Positions 1-6,702 of a stretch of DNA of 7,597 nt are shown here, piece after piece; the first letter of the stretch is position 1, and each line of letters starts with the position of its first letter. Source of the DNA: Burkholderiales bacterium (GTDB taxonomy: Bacteria; Pseudomonadota; Gammaproteobacteria; Burkholderiales; Burkholderiaceae_D); the NCBI GenBank assembly GCA_028868455.1, contig JAGWUK010000131.1:1-7597 (forward strand), in the 5' to 3' direction. The translations under genes were made by a program, and so were the position numbers. Below the pieces are notes generated by a model. The model was not told where the DNA came from and searched no databases. It saw nothing but the letters and a program-made list of their open reading frames with translations.

Positions 1-314
1 TCTTTTGGCGATAAATTGCCAGTCAGATAATCGGCGACCAGGCCGCCTCGCGAAGGCGCATCGTCGCGTTTTTCAGAAGGTGCGCGGATATTGGTGATTG
101 CCGCAAATTTATTGGTCAGCGAATTGTCGCCGTGTTGCGTGTTAATGCCCATCCAGGTGCCGCCTGACTGCAGATCGCGTCCGGCAAAAACGGTAGGATA
201 ATCGTTCCACCATGTCGCTGGCGCCGCCGGGCGCGCATAAAATTCGTCGCGATTACTGGCAACAACCAGCGGCGTGCAAGGCAGCAATTTCCAGGCAAAA
301 ACAATCAGACACAT
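1..314 (-). CDS. NRDE/TANGO2-family protein, N-terminal part (cut by the left edge)
   Basis: This is the first 104 codons of a gene that continues beyond the left edge. The protein begins MCLIVFAWKLLPCTPLVVAS and runs directly into the NRDE motif (Asn-Arg-Asp-Glu at about residues 21-24). It continues with Arg-Pro-Ala, a Trp-Trp pair and a GGTWMGIN segment near residues 51-58, all in the order typical of the NRDE (TANGO2, formerly DUF833) family. Full-length bacterial members are about 250 residues, so well over half is missing. Their biochemical role is not settled; eukaryotic TANGO2 has been linked to lipid, haem and Golgi or mitochondrial homeostasis. The Cys at position 2 directly after Met resembles an N-terminal nucleophile, but that is only an inference. 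The start overlaps the end of the DUF4936 gene by 10 bases, which suggests translational coupling. No strong ribosome binding site is visible. Family assignment is secure; function is not. Confidence 0.88.
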   Translation of the reverse strand, partial: MCLIVFAWKLLPCTPLVVASNRDEFYARPAAPATWWNDYPTVFAGRDLQSGGTWMGINTQHGDNSLTNKFAAITNIRAPSEKRDDAPSRGGLVADYLTGNLSPK

Positions 315-592
315 AAATCAATATCCATAAAATATTCAGCATGGCGCTGACATTGGTGCAAAGCCGTAGCCTTGCTGTTTTCTAAAAGCACATTCAGTTG
401 TTCTGCAAAGTGCAAAGGCACGTTACGGTAAATTTCCATCCAGGTGTGAAAGTCGTCGCGCGTTTCCGGTCGCCTTTGCAAACATCCCGTCACCCCCAGA
501 CGTGTCTGCACCAATTGCATCCATTGCTGCTCCTGCTGCACGATCTGGGCTTCGTGCAGTGGTGTCGCTTTGAAATAAATGTAGCAATCCAT
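305..592 (-). CDS. DUF4936 family protein (small, function unknown)
   Basis: A 95-residue soluble protein with no signal peptide or membrane segment. It begins MDCYIYFKAT and carries TWMEIYRNVP at residues 50-59 and an RHAEYF segment near residues 83-88, the conserved blocks I associate with DUF4936, a family found mostly in Betaproteobacteria. The length matches the family's usual 90-100 residues. The compact, mostly alpha/beta composition with aromatic residues suggests a small ferredoxin-like fold, but this is inference. It lies 94 bases downstream of ygfZ on the same strand and overlaps the NRDE gene by 10 bases, so the three are probably co-expressed; the link to YgfZ hints at a role near Fe-S or redox metabolism, unproven. 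There is no clear Shine-Dalgarno sequence before the start, which I chose because the conserved N-terminus begins there. Confidence 0.85.
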   Translation of the reverse strand: MDCYIYFKATPLHEAQIVQQEQQWMQLVQTRLGVTGCLQRRPETRDDFHTWMEIYRNVPLHFAEQLNVLLENSKATALHQCQRHAEYFMDIDLCV

Positions 593-686
593 GATCTATA
601 GTCAATATAGGGGAGTATGTGGCAAATTCAGCCTTAAAGCGCAATCAAATAGCGGGCTTTAAAATATACTGGTACGGAGTATGTGT

Positions 687-1727
687 TTATTGCGTAATGT
701 CGTTGATGACATACGGCAGCGGCAGGAAACGAATTTCCGCACCGTCTGCTGAACTTAAATGAATGTGACCGGCTTCCTGATCGGCCAGCTTCATTTCGAT
801 TAGGGCAAGGCTGCTGTTGGCACTATCTTGTTCTGCGTTGACGACCATGCCGCAAGGCTGGGCCGGATCGCTTTCGCTAAATACTTCCATCGCTGGCGTG
901 ACGTCAGCCTGGGCGATACTGGCAATCGCCATGCGGCGTTTCAATTTCCCCAGATATTGACTGCGGGCGACGATTTCTTGTCCCGGATAGCAGCCTTTTT
1001 TGAAATTGACACCGCCGATCATTTCAAAATTCAGCATTTGTGGCACAAACTGTTCTTGCGTCAGTGCGACGATCTGTGCAATCCCTGCCTGAATTTCAGT
1101 GAGGCGCCAAGCACTGGCATTGACGGCTTGCAATTGCTGGCTGAGAACTGGCCACGCCAGTTGTGCGGTCTCATTGCTGGTAATCCATTGGTAACGCGCG
1201 CTTTGATTTGCATCGGCGACTTTTTGCAAAATGCCGAATTCGTTGCTGACCTGACTATCGATTTGCGTTGGCAATGCAGGAAACCAGTTTTGCAACGCAG
1301 CACCGGCATGCGCACCACCGAGGCCGAGTTGTACCGTGTTGTCGCTGACGTCGGCCAGCTTGGCTTTGGCCCGCAAGACATACATTTGCAAGCGTTTTTG
1401 TATTGCCGGTTGAATAGCGCGTGACAATTGGACCTGGATATCTTCGCCGGTTTTCCAGAGCATAAAGCTGGCCAACATGCGTCCCTTTGGCGTGCAATAT
1501 GCGGCACGGCGTACTTCGGTTGGCGTCAGATGTTCGACATCATTGCTGAGTTGTCCATGCAAGAAACTGGCGGCATCAGCGCCGCTGACCTGAATCAGGC
1601 CGAGATGGTTTAAAGAAGTAAAAAATCCGGTGTGGATCGCATCACTCTCCCATGCATGGCTAAAGCCAGTCACGTCAAACGCATTCAACTTTGCTCCTTG
1701 CTGCTCTAAAAACTCTTGCCACATCAT
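687..1727 (-). CDS. ygfZ: Folate-binding Fe-S cluster maintenance protein YgfZ
   Basis: A 346-residue cytoplasmic protein of the GcvT-like folate-binding fold. The diagnostic signature KGCYPGQE lies at residues 244-251, with the family's invariant Cys at 246. Further family blocks precede it: SGADAASFLHGQLSNDV (residues 48-64), YCTPKGRMLASF (77-88) and an E-x-x-x-GI segment (211-216). The length is close to the roughly 330 residues of E. coli YgfZ. Known YgfZ proteins help maintain certain Fe-S enzymes such as MiaB, probably using tetrahydrofolate; that is family knowledge. Two adjacent ATG codons could start it (1727 or 1724). A GAGAGAG purine run lies nine bases upstream of the first, so I chose that one. 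The gene is divergent from mltG across a 238-base spacer and heads a leftward cluster with DUF4936 and the NRDE gene. Confidence 0.95.
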   Translation of the reverse strand: MMWQEFLEQQGAKLNAFDVTGFSHAWESDAIHTGFFTSLNHLGLIQVSGADAASFLHGQLSNDVEHLTPTEVRRAAYCTPKGRMLASFMLWKTGEDIQVQLSRAIQPAIQKRLQMYVLRAKAKLADVSDNTVQLGLGGAHAGAALQNWFPALPTQIDSQVSNEFGILQKVADANQSARYQWITSNETAQLAWPVLSQQLQAVNASAWRLTEIQAGIAQIVALTQEQFVPQMLNFEMIGGVNFKKGCYPGQEIVARSQYLGKLKRRMAIASIAQADVTPAMEVFSESDPAQPCGMVVNAEQDSANSSLALIEMKLADQEAGHIHLSSADGAEIRFLPLPYVINDITQ

Positions 1728-1794
1728 GTCGATTTACTCTCTCGTTATCCTGACCGGGCTTTCGCAAAACCGCTGACGGTGGTGTGCCGGCGCT

Positions 1795-1808
1795 CAGATG
1801 ATCATCTG
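1795..1808. repeat. Perfect 14-base palindrome in the divergent spacer
   Basis: The bases CAGATGATCATCTG read identically on both strands, with no unpaired centre. The site lies 68 bases before the ygfZ start and 157 bases before the mltG start. A continuous dyad without a loop suits a dimeric DNA-binding protein better than an RNA hairpin. No regulator is known to me for this site. Confidence 0.6.
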
Positions 1809-1848
1809 GCATTGCCGATATCACCAAGCATGCCGAAACAATTTTGCG

Positions 1849-1861
1849 TAAGTCCTACTTA
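1849..1861. repeat. TAAGT-N3-ACTTA inverted repeat upstream of mltG
   Basis: Two five-base arms (1849-1853 and 1857-1861) are exact reverse complements separated by CCT. The repeat is embedded in an AT-rich stretch about 48 bases upstream of the -10-like TATAGT. It could be an operator half of the mltG promoter or chance; the arms are short. Confidence 0.4.
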
Positions 1862-1965
1862 ATTATGGCGCTGGCTTTACAATACCGCCTGCGCCTGATC
1901 CTGCGAATTATAGTAGCGTCCGCAAAAACACGTCAGAACACCCTCAATTTGCGAAATACCGTTCC

Positions 1966-2970
1966 ATGGGATTTATAAGAAAATTTTTTGCCCTGTCGAT
2001 TTTTCTGGCATTGGCTGCCGTTGGCGGCATGCTGTACTGGACTAATCAACCGATACCCAATGTAGAAAAATCGCTGGATTTTTCGATCAAGCCAGGCAGC
2101 GGTGTACGTAGTGCAGCGCGCCAGATGCAGGCTGCCGGAGTTGACGTCTCGCCGCTTTTGTTTGAAATCATGGCAAGGGCGACCGGTAAAGCAGGCAAAA
2201 TCAAAGCCGGTTCTTACGCGCTGGAGCCGGGTAAAACACCGCTGGACTTGCTGGATAAATTGGTCAATGGCGAATTTTCGATGGGGAATCTGGTCATTAT
2301 CGAAGGCTGGACATTTGCGCAGATGCGTAAAGCGGTCGATGCCAATGCCGATTTACGCCACGATACACGCGATTTGTCAGAGCACGACCTGATGCAAAAA
2401 ATCAATGCGGATTACAGCCAGCCCGAAGGATTGTTTTTTCCTGACACGTATTTATTTGCCAAAGGCAGCAGCGATTTGCAGTTGTATCAACAGGCGCATA
2501 TGCTGCAATTGAAAAAGCTTAACGAGGCATGGAATAGCAAGGCCGTCGGTTTGCCCTATAAAACACCGTACGAAGCCTTAATCATGGCGTCGATCATCGA
2601 AAAGGAAACCGGGCAAAAAGCGGAACGCGGACTCATTGCCGCCGTCTTCATCAACCGTTTGCGCAACGGCATGTTGTTGCAAACCGATCCGACCGTCATC
2701 TACGGCATGGGCGAACATTATCAAGGCAAAATCTACAAGAAGGATTTGCTGACCGATACGCCGTATAACACCTATACACGCGCCGGCTTGCCACCGACAC
2801 CGATCGCCTTGCCAGGTCTGGCATCGTTGACGGCTGCATTGAATCCGGCGCAAAGCGATGCTTTATACTTCGTCGCGCGGGGGGATGGCAGCAGCCATTT
2901 CTCGGACAATCTCAGTGAACACAATCGCGCAGTTAACAAATATCAGCGCAACAGCGGTGCAAAACCATGA
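1966..2970 (+). CDS. mltG: Endolytic murein transglycosylase MltG
   Basis: A 334-residue YceG-like protein that cleaves nascent peptidoglycan glycan strands and is thought to set their length at the inner membrane. A short cytoplasmic N-terminus is followed by one membrane segment at about residues 6-25, so the rest is periplasmic. The [11 protein letters not shown] block is at 154-164. The catalytic motif ASIIEKETG is at 208-216; Glu212 corresponds to the reported catalytic Glu of E. coli MltG (from memory). [10 protein letters not shown] (238-247), [18 protein letters not shown] (267-284) and the C-terminal YFVARGDG (301-308) are also present. The length matches the family (about 340). No in-frame alternative start exists just upstream, and no Shine-Dalgarno is obvious before this ATG. 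Its stop overlaps the tmk start as ATGA. It is the first gene of the mltG-tmk-holB operon. Confidence 0.96.
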   Translation: MGFIRKFFALSIFLALAAVGGMLYWTNQPIPNVEKSLDFSIKPGSGVRSAARQMQAAGVDVSPLLFEIMARATGKAGKIKAGSYALEPGKTPLDLLDKLVNGEFSMGNLVIIEGWTFAQMRKAVDANADLRHDTRDLSEHDLMQKINADYSQPEGLFFPDTYLFAKGSSDLQLYQQAHMLQLKKLNEAWNSKAVGLPYKTPYEALIMASIIEKETGQKAERGLIAAVFINRLRNGMLLQTDPTVIYGMGEHYQGKIYKKDLLTDTPYNTYTRAGLPPTPIALPGLASLTAALNPAQSDALYFVARGDGSSHFSDNLSEHNRAVNKYQRNSGAKP

Positions 2971-3614
2971 ACCACACAGGAAAATTCATCAGCTTTGAGG
3001 GCATAGACGGGGCAGGGAAGTCGACCCATCTTGCGTACGTTGCCGAAAAATTGCAACAAGGCTTGCAGGCGCGCGGCGTCCATGTCATCACGACCCGCGA
3101 ACCAGGCGGAACACCGCTCGGCGAAACTTTGCGCCAATTGTTGCTGCAAGAAAAAATGCATCTGGAAACCGAAGCCTTGCTGATGTTTGCCGTGCGTCGT
3201 GAACATCTGGCTCAGGTCATTGAGCCTGCTTTGGCGCGTGGCGACTGGGTGATTTCAGATCGCTTCACTGATGCCACGTTCGCCTATCAGGGCGGAGGGC
3301 GGCATTTGTCGCTGGATAAACTGGACGCATTGGAGCAATGGGTGCATCCGCACCTGCAACCAGACATGACTTTGCTGTTCGACGTGCCGCTGGAAGTCGC
3401 ACGTGCGCGTCTGGATGCCACGCGTGAACTGGACAAGTTCGAGCAGGAAAAAACGGATTTCTTTCTGGCGACGCGCGCAGAATATTTGCGTCGTGCTGCG
3501 CAGTTTCCTGAACGGTTCAGGATTATTGATTCAACGCAGTCGATTCCGGCCATTCGTGCGGAGCTGGATTTGTTGGTCGCTGAGCTGTTGCAGTCCGGGC
3601 AGGATCAGCAATGA
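2967..3614 (+). CDS. tmk: Thymidylate kinase (dTMP kinase)
   Basis: A 215-residue cytoplasmic kinase that phosphorylates dTMP to dTDP with ATP, an essential step in dTTP synthesis. The P-loop [10 protein letters not shown] is at residues 11-20. [11 protein letters not shown] (43-53) and the [15 protein letters not shown] block (98-112) contribute the thymidylate kinase signature and nucleotide-binding residues. The lid region with FEQEKTDFF (158-166) follows. The P-loop has Gly-Ala rather than Arg after the Asp, so it resembles the bacterial type II enzymes, in which the catalytic basic residues lie in the lid. The length is typical (205-215). It overlaps mltG upstream and holB downstream by four bases each, so the three are almost certainly translated from one mRNA with coupling. 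Confidence 0.97.
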   Translation: MNHTGKFISFEGIDGAGKSTHLAYVAEKLQQGLQARGVHVITTREPGGTPLGETLRQLLLQEKMHLETEALLMFAVRREHLAQVIEPALARGDWVISDRFTDATFAYQGGGRHLSLDKLDALEQWVHPHLQPDMTLLFDVPLEVARARLDATRELDKFEQEKTDFFLATRAEYLRRAAQFPERFRIIDSTQSIPAIRAELDLLVAELLQSGQDQQ

Positions 3615-4639
3615 GCAATCCCTTGTTCAGTTGGCAAGCGGACGCCTGGTCGCAATTGCAGGCACTGGGGACGCGTTTGCCGCATGCGTTTTTACTGTAC
3701 GGGCCAATCGGTACAGGGAAGACGGTGTTTGCCGAGCATCTGGCGCAGTCATTATTATGCGAACAACCCGGCGCGGACGGCCACGCCTGTCAGCAATGCG
3801 CTTCTTGCGGCTGGTTTTCGCAATACAGTCATCCGGATTATCGGCGTGTGCGCCCTGAGTTGCTCGACGAGGAGGAAGCCAGCAACGATCCGGAAGCTGA
3901 ACCGGTTCCAAAAAGTGCCAAGTCGGGCAAGCCTTCGAAAGAAATCGTCATCAACCAGATTCGCGCTTTGGCGGATTTCATGAATATTTCCACGCACCGG
4001 CAGGGGCGCAGGGTGATCGTGCTGTATCCGGCAGAAGCCTTGAATGTCCCGGCAGCCAATGCGCTGTTGAAGTCTCTGGAGGAGCCTAACCCCAATACGG
4101 TGTTTATTCTCGTATCGAATAGTCTGGATAAACTCTTGCCGACGATTTTGTCGCGTTGCCATAAGTTCCCTTTGGGTATGCCAGCGCAGGATCAGTCGCT
4201 GCAGTGGCTGCAATCGCAGGGGGTGAGTGATGCTGATATGTGGCTGGCGCAACAGGGTGGGGCACCTTTGGCTGCATTCGATATGGCAAAGTCGGAATTG
4301 CGCGGCGAGCTGGAGGATTTTTTGCGGCAATTGAGTAAGCCGGCTGCGGATGGCAGCCTCAAAATAGCCGATAAAATGCAGAAAATGGATATGCCCGTGA
4401 CGGTTGCATGGTTGCAGCGCTGGCTTTACGATCTATTTTCCTATAAACAAAGCGGGAGAATCCGGTATTATCCTCGCTATGAAAAAGAGTTAAAAGCACT
4501 GGCGATGCGCGCAGATAGCGACGAATTGCTCAAAGTGATCAAAAACACCAATGAGCGTCAGGCGATTTCCAGCCATCCCTTGTCGGCTAAATTATTTTTA
4601 GAAGATATGTTGCTTGAATACTCTGCTTTGTTTGAATAA
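3611..4639 (+). CDS. holB: DNA polymerase III subunit delta-prime
   Basis: A 342-residue AAA+ protein of the clamp loader, which opens the beta sliding clamp and places it on primed DNA. A Walker A motif GPIGTGKT is at residues 31-38. Four cysteines (50, 60, 63, 66) form the zinc module typical of delta-prime. Further blocks are [14 protein letters not shown] (146-159) and the sensor/arginine-finger motif LSRC (180-183). At the Walker B position the expected Asp-Glu is replaced by Tyr-Pro (139-140). A charged, probably flexible linker rich in Glu, Pro and Lys spans about residues 84-110 and is absent from E. coli HolB as I remember it. An AGGA ribosome binding site at 3601-3604, inside tmk, lies six bases before the ATG. 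The start overlaps the tmk stop (ATGA). The C-terminal part (190-342) is less conserved, as usual for the family. Confidence 0.93.
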   Translation: MSNPLFSWQADAWSQLQALGTRLPHAFLLYGPIGTGKTVFAEHLAQSLLCEQPGADGHACQQCASCGWFSQYSHPDYRRVRPELLDEEEASNDPEAEPVPKSAKSGKPSKEIVINQIRALADFMNISTHRQGRRVIVLYPAEALNVPAANALLKSLEEPNPNTVFILVSNSLDKLLPTILSRCHKFPLGMPAQDQSLQWLQSQGVSDADMWLAQQGGAPLAAFDMAKSELRGELEDFLRQLSKPAADGSLKIADKMQKMDMPVTVAWLQRWLYDLFSYKQSGRIRYYPRYEKELKALAMRADSDELLKVIKNTNERQAISSHPLSAKLFLEDMLLEYSALFE

Positions 4640-4658
4640 AACAGGATTGATGTCGACA

Positions 4659-4688
4659 GTTACAGGATCGTTTTCATCCGTCTATAAA
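4659..4688 (+). promoter_or_regulatory. Weak candidate internal promoter before pilZ
   Basis: In the 69-base gap between holB and pilZ there is a TATAAA (4683-4688), 18 bases after a GTTACA (4659-4664, four of six matches to TTGACA). This could give pilZ extra transcription independent of the long operon. The predicted start of transcription would leave a very short leader. It is only a by-eye match. Confidence 0.25.
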
Positions 4689-4708
4689 AAATCCGCGAAA
4701 GCCCGAAC

Positions 4709-5098
4709 ATGTCAGATTTACCTGCAGATTTAAGTGTGCCGCTTACCATGCCTTCACCGAATCGCCCTTCGGTGTTGTCGTTGGCAATCAAAGAAAAAGC
4801 AGCCTTGTTTGCTGCGTATATGCCATTCCTGAAGAATGGCGGCATTTTTGTACCGACAAATAAAAATTACCGGCTCGGCGAAGAAATTTACCTGATTCTG
4901 ACTTTGCTGGACGATCCTGCCAAGTATCCGATTGCCGGCAAGGTGGCGTGGATAACCCCGCCAGGCGCAGGCAACAATAAATCGCAAGGTATCGGTGTGC
5001 ATTTTCCAGACGATGAAAGTGGTATCCGTATTCGTCTGCGGGTAGAGGAATTACTGGGCGCCGCGATCCGTTCGTCGCGGGCGACGCATACGATTTAG
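4709..5098 (+). CDS. pilZ: Type IV pilus assembly PilZ domain protein
   Basis: A 129-residue cytoplasmic PilZ-domain protein. From about residue 22 it follows the classical Pseudomonas/Xanthomonas PilZ closely: LSLAIKEKAALFAAYMPF (23-40), GGIFVPTN (44-51), LGEEIYLILTLLD (56-68), AGKVAWITP (76-84) and GIGVHF (94-99). These founding PilZ proteins are needed for type IV pilus biogenesis, acting with FimX and PilB, and usually do not bind cyclic di-GMP. Consistent with that, neither the RxxxR nor the [D/N]xSxxG binding motif is present. The first 20 residues, rich in Pro and Ser, look like a variable extension; Met14 is a less likely alternative start. It lies 69 bases after holB and 8 bases before the acetyltransferase gene, in the conserved holB-pilZ neighbourhood. 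The only upstream purine run is a weak GAAAG. Confidence 0.9.
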   Translation: MSDLPADLSVPLTMPSPNRPSVLSLAIKEKAALFAAYMPFLKNGGIFVPTNKNYRLGEEIYLILTLLDDPAKYPIAGKVAWITPPGAGNNKSQGIGVHFPDDESGIRIRLRVEELLGAAIRSSRATHTI

Positions 5099-5106
5099 GT
5101 TATTGC

Positions 5107-5610
5107 ATGACACAAGCATTTACACACCGGCTGGCAACTTTTGAAGATTTGCCAGCCATCGTCGAAATTTATAATTCCACGGTCAGTTCACGGCAAGTGA
5201 CAGCCGATACCGAACCGGTCAGCGTCGAATCGCGCTACGCCTGGTTTCATGAACATACGCCAGAGCGACGCCCTTTATGGGTTTGCGAAGACAATGGCAA
5301 AGTCATAGGTTGGTTGTCGTTCTCTAATTTTTACGGCAGGCCTGCGTATGCGGGAACCGCAGAGTTGTCCATTTATCTGCATGAAGCTGCGCGCGGAAAA
5401 GGTTTAGGGCGTTATTTTCTGACGCAGGCCATTGCTTTTGCGCCGCAAATCAGCGTCCATACTTTGCTGGGATTTATCTTTGGACACAATACGCCAAGTC
5501 TGAAATTGTTTGCCGGATTCGGGTTCGATACCTGGGCCAATATGCCGCGCGTTGCGACGCTGGACGGCGTTGAGCGTGATCTGATTATTCTCGGAAAGCG
5601 CGTGGCCTGA
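5107..5610 (+). CDS. GNAT family N-acetyltransferase (PAT/MnaT-like)
   Basis: A 167-residue single-domain acetyltransferase expected to move an acetyl group from acetyl-CoA to an amine. The acetyl-CoA pyrophosphate loop RGKGLGR is at residues 96-102, preceded by the core strand AELSIYLHEAA (85-95). The N-terminal EIYNSTV (20-26) and YAWFHEH (44-50) blocks, the FGHNTPSLKLFAGFGF segment (125-140) and the following MPRVATLDGVERDLI (146-160) resemble the phosphinothricin/methionine-sulfone acetyltransferase group (E. coli MnaT/YncA). That suggests an amino acid or amino-acid analogue as substrate, but the true substrate cannot be read from the sequence. It begins 8 bases after the pilZ stop, whose own bases form part of a weak AGG (5097-5099), so it belongs to the same operon. 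It is the last gene before the terminator at 5705-5732. Confidence 0.87.
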   Translation: MTQAFTHRLATFEDLPAIVEIYNSTVSSRQVTADTEPVSVESRYAWFHEHTPERRPLWVCEDNGKVIGWLSFSNFYGRPAYAGTAELSIYLHEAARGKGLGRYFLTQAIAFAPQISVHTLLGFIFGHNTPSLKLFAGFGFDTWANMPRVATLDGVERDLIILGKRVA

Positions 5611-5704
5611 ACATGCGAAACCGCATCATATTCAGCGGATTTCTGGAAAATGTCCGTTACGTCTGACCCCTTTTTGATCATCTGCTGATCGGATTGCTTT
5701 ATCG

Positions 5705-5732
5705 GGGATGCTGTTGCATCCCTTCTTTTTTT
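5705..5732 (+). terminator. Intrinsic terminator ending the mltG-to-GNAT operon
   Basis: A seven-base-pair stem, GGGATGC (5705-5711) with GCATCCC (5716-5722), closes on a four-base TGTT loop. It is followed by TTC and seven consecutive T (5726-5732). It sits 95 bases after the acetyltransferase stop and 58 bases before rlmJ, so it separates the two transcription units. No equally strong hairpin is seen elsewhere in the window. Confidence 0.9.
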
Positions 5733-5790
5733 CGTTTTTAGCGAGCTGCGCAGACGGCTTGCGCGTCATTTTTTTAGAAAGTTATTTATC

Positions 5791-6702
5791 ATGCTCAGCT
5801 ATCGTCATGCTTTTCATGCAGGCAACCATGCCGACGTGCTCAAACATTTTGTCCTGATTCAGTTACTGAAGTACATGGGGCAAAAAGAGACCGCATACAC
5901 TTGTATTGACACGCATGCCGGTGCAGGACTGTATGCGCTGGACGGCGGATATGCCAGCAAAAATGCCGAATTTGAAACGGGCATCGCGCCATTGTGGGAT
6001 AAAAAAGATTTGCCTGCAGCATTGGCAGAATACGTCAATCTGGTCAGAGAACTCAATCCTAGCGGTAAATTACGCTATTACCCGGGGTCGCCATATTGCG
6101 CAGACAAGGTCATGCGCGAACAAGACAGACTGCGCTTGTTTGAGTTACATCCCAGCGAAATTAAGATTCTTAGCGAAAACTTCCGCAAACTCGATGCGCA
6201 TGCAGCCGAGCAGGGCAAGCGCCCGACGACGCGTGGTAAGCGTGTCATTATCGCCAGTGGCGATGGCTTTGATGGTTTGAAGGCCTTGTTGCCGCCGCCA
6301 TCGCGGCGTGGTCTGGTGCTCATTGACCCACCTTATGAAGTTAAAGACGACTACCGGCGCGTCAAGGTGACACTGGAAGATGCGGTCAAACGTTTTCCAA
6401 CTGGTACCTACGCGGTGTGGTATCCGGTCTTGCAGCGCCCGGAATCTCGTCAGTTACCAGAAAGACTCAAGCGCATTCCCGCCAACGGCTGGCTGAATGT
6501 CAGTCTGTCGATCAGCGGGCCTAGCCCTGATGGCTTTGGCTTGCATAGCAGCGGCATGTTTATCCTGAATCCACCGTGGACTTTGGCTGCTACGTTGAAG
6601 GAAGTCATGCCATATCTGGTTGCCGCTCTTGGTCGCGATGATGGTGCCAGATTCGAATTGGAAACTGGCGAGACAGAAACCATAGGGCGTAGGCCAAAGT
6701 GA
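5791..6702 (+). CDS. rlmJ: 23S rRNA (adenine-2030-N6)-methyltransferase RlmJ
   Basis: A 303-residue enzyme that in E. coli methylates N6 of A2030 in 23S rRNA using S-adenosylmethionine (family knowledge). The N-terminus MLSYRHAFHAGNHADVLKH matches the E. coli protein nearly residue for residue. DTHAGAG (40-46) is the S-adenosylmethionine loop and DPPY (179-182) the catalytic N6-adenine methyltransferase motif. RYYPGSP (95-101), FELHPSE (117-123), TGTYAVWYPV (204-213) and SGMFILNPPW (254-263) are also conserved. It is about 23 residues longer than E. coli RlmJ, mostly through a basic insertion at about 138-152. A weak AGAAAG (5776-5781) precedes the start by nine bases. The gene stands alone, between the upstream terminator and a 384-base non-coding stretch. 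Confidence 0.95.
   Translation: MLSYRHAFHAGNHADVLKHFVLIQLLKYMGQKETAYTCIDTHAGAGLYALDGGYASKNAEFETGIAPLWDKKDLPAALAEYVNLVRELNPSGKLRYYPGSPYCADKVMREQDRLRLFELHPSEIKILSENFRKLDAHAAEQGKRPTTRGKRVIIASGDGFDGLKALLPPPSRRGLVLIDPPYEVKDDYRRVKVTLEDAVKRFPTGTYAVWYPVLQRPESRQLPERLKRIPANGWLNVSLSISGPSPDGFGLHSSGMFILNPPWTLAATLKEVMPYLVAALGRDDGARFELETGETETIGRRPK

Larger units (their letters stand above)
1728..1965. promoter_or_regulatory. Divergent ygfZ/mltG spacer, presumably with both promoters
   Basis: This 238-base non-coding stretch lies between two genes read outward, so both promoters should be here. I see a -10-like TATAGT at 1909-1914 on the plus strand without a good -35 partner, which would give mltG a leader of about 45 bases. 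For ygfZ no convincing promoter could be picked by eye. The spacer contains a perfect 14-base palindrome (1795-1808) and a TAAGT-N3-ACTTA inverted repeat (1849-1861). Neither is identified as a known operator. Confidence 0.5.

Noticed and set aside
828..1424. A 198-codon plus-strand open frame opposite ygfZ
   Set aside because: It lies fully antisense to the well-conserved ygfZ coding region, and its protein shows no recognisable domain.
3755..4330. A 191-codon minus-strand open frame opposite holB
   Set aside because: It is antisense to conserved holB blocks (zinc module, LEEP, SRC) and is rich in His, Arg and Gln in a pattern typical of shadow frames.
5675..5690. TGATCATCTG shared with the ygfZ/mltG palindrome, and a GATCA / TGATC mini-hairpin after the acetyltransferase gene
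   Set aside because: A ten-base match in a window of this size is expected by chance, and the five-base-pair stem has no T-run, so it is neither a clear operator copy nor a terminator.
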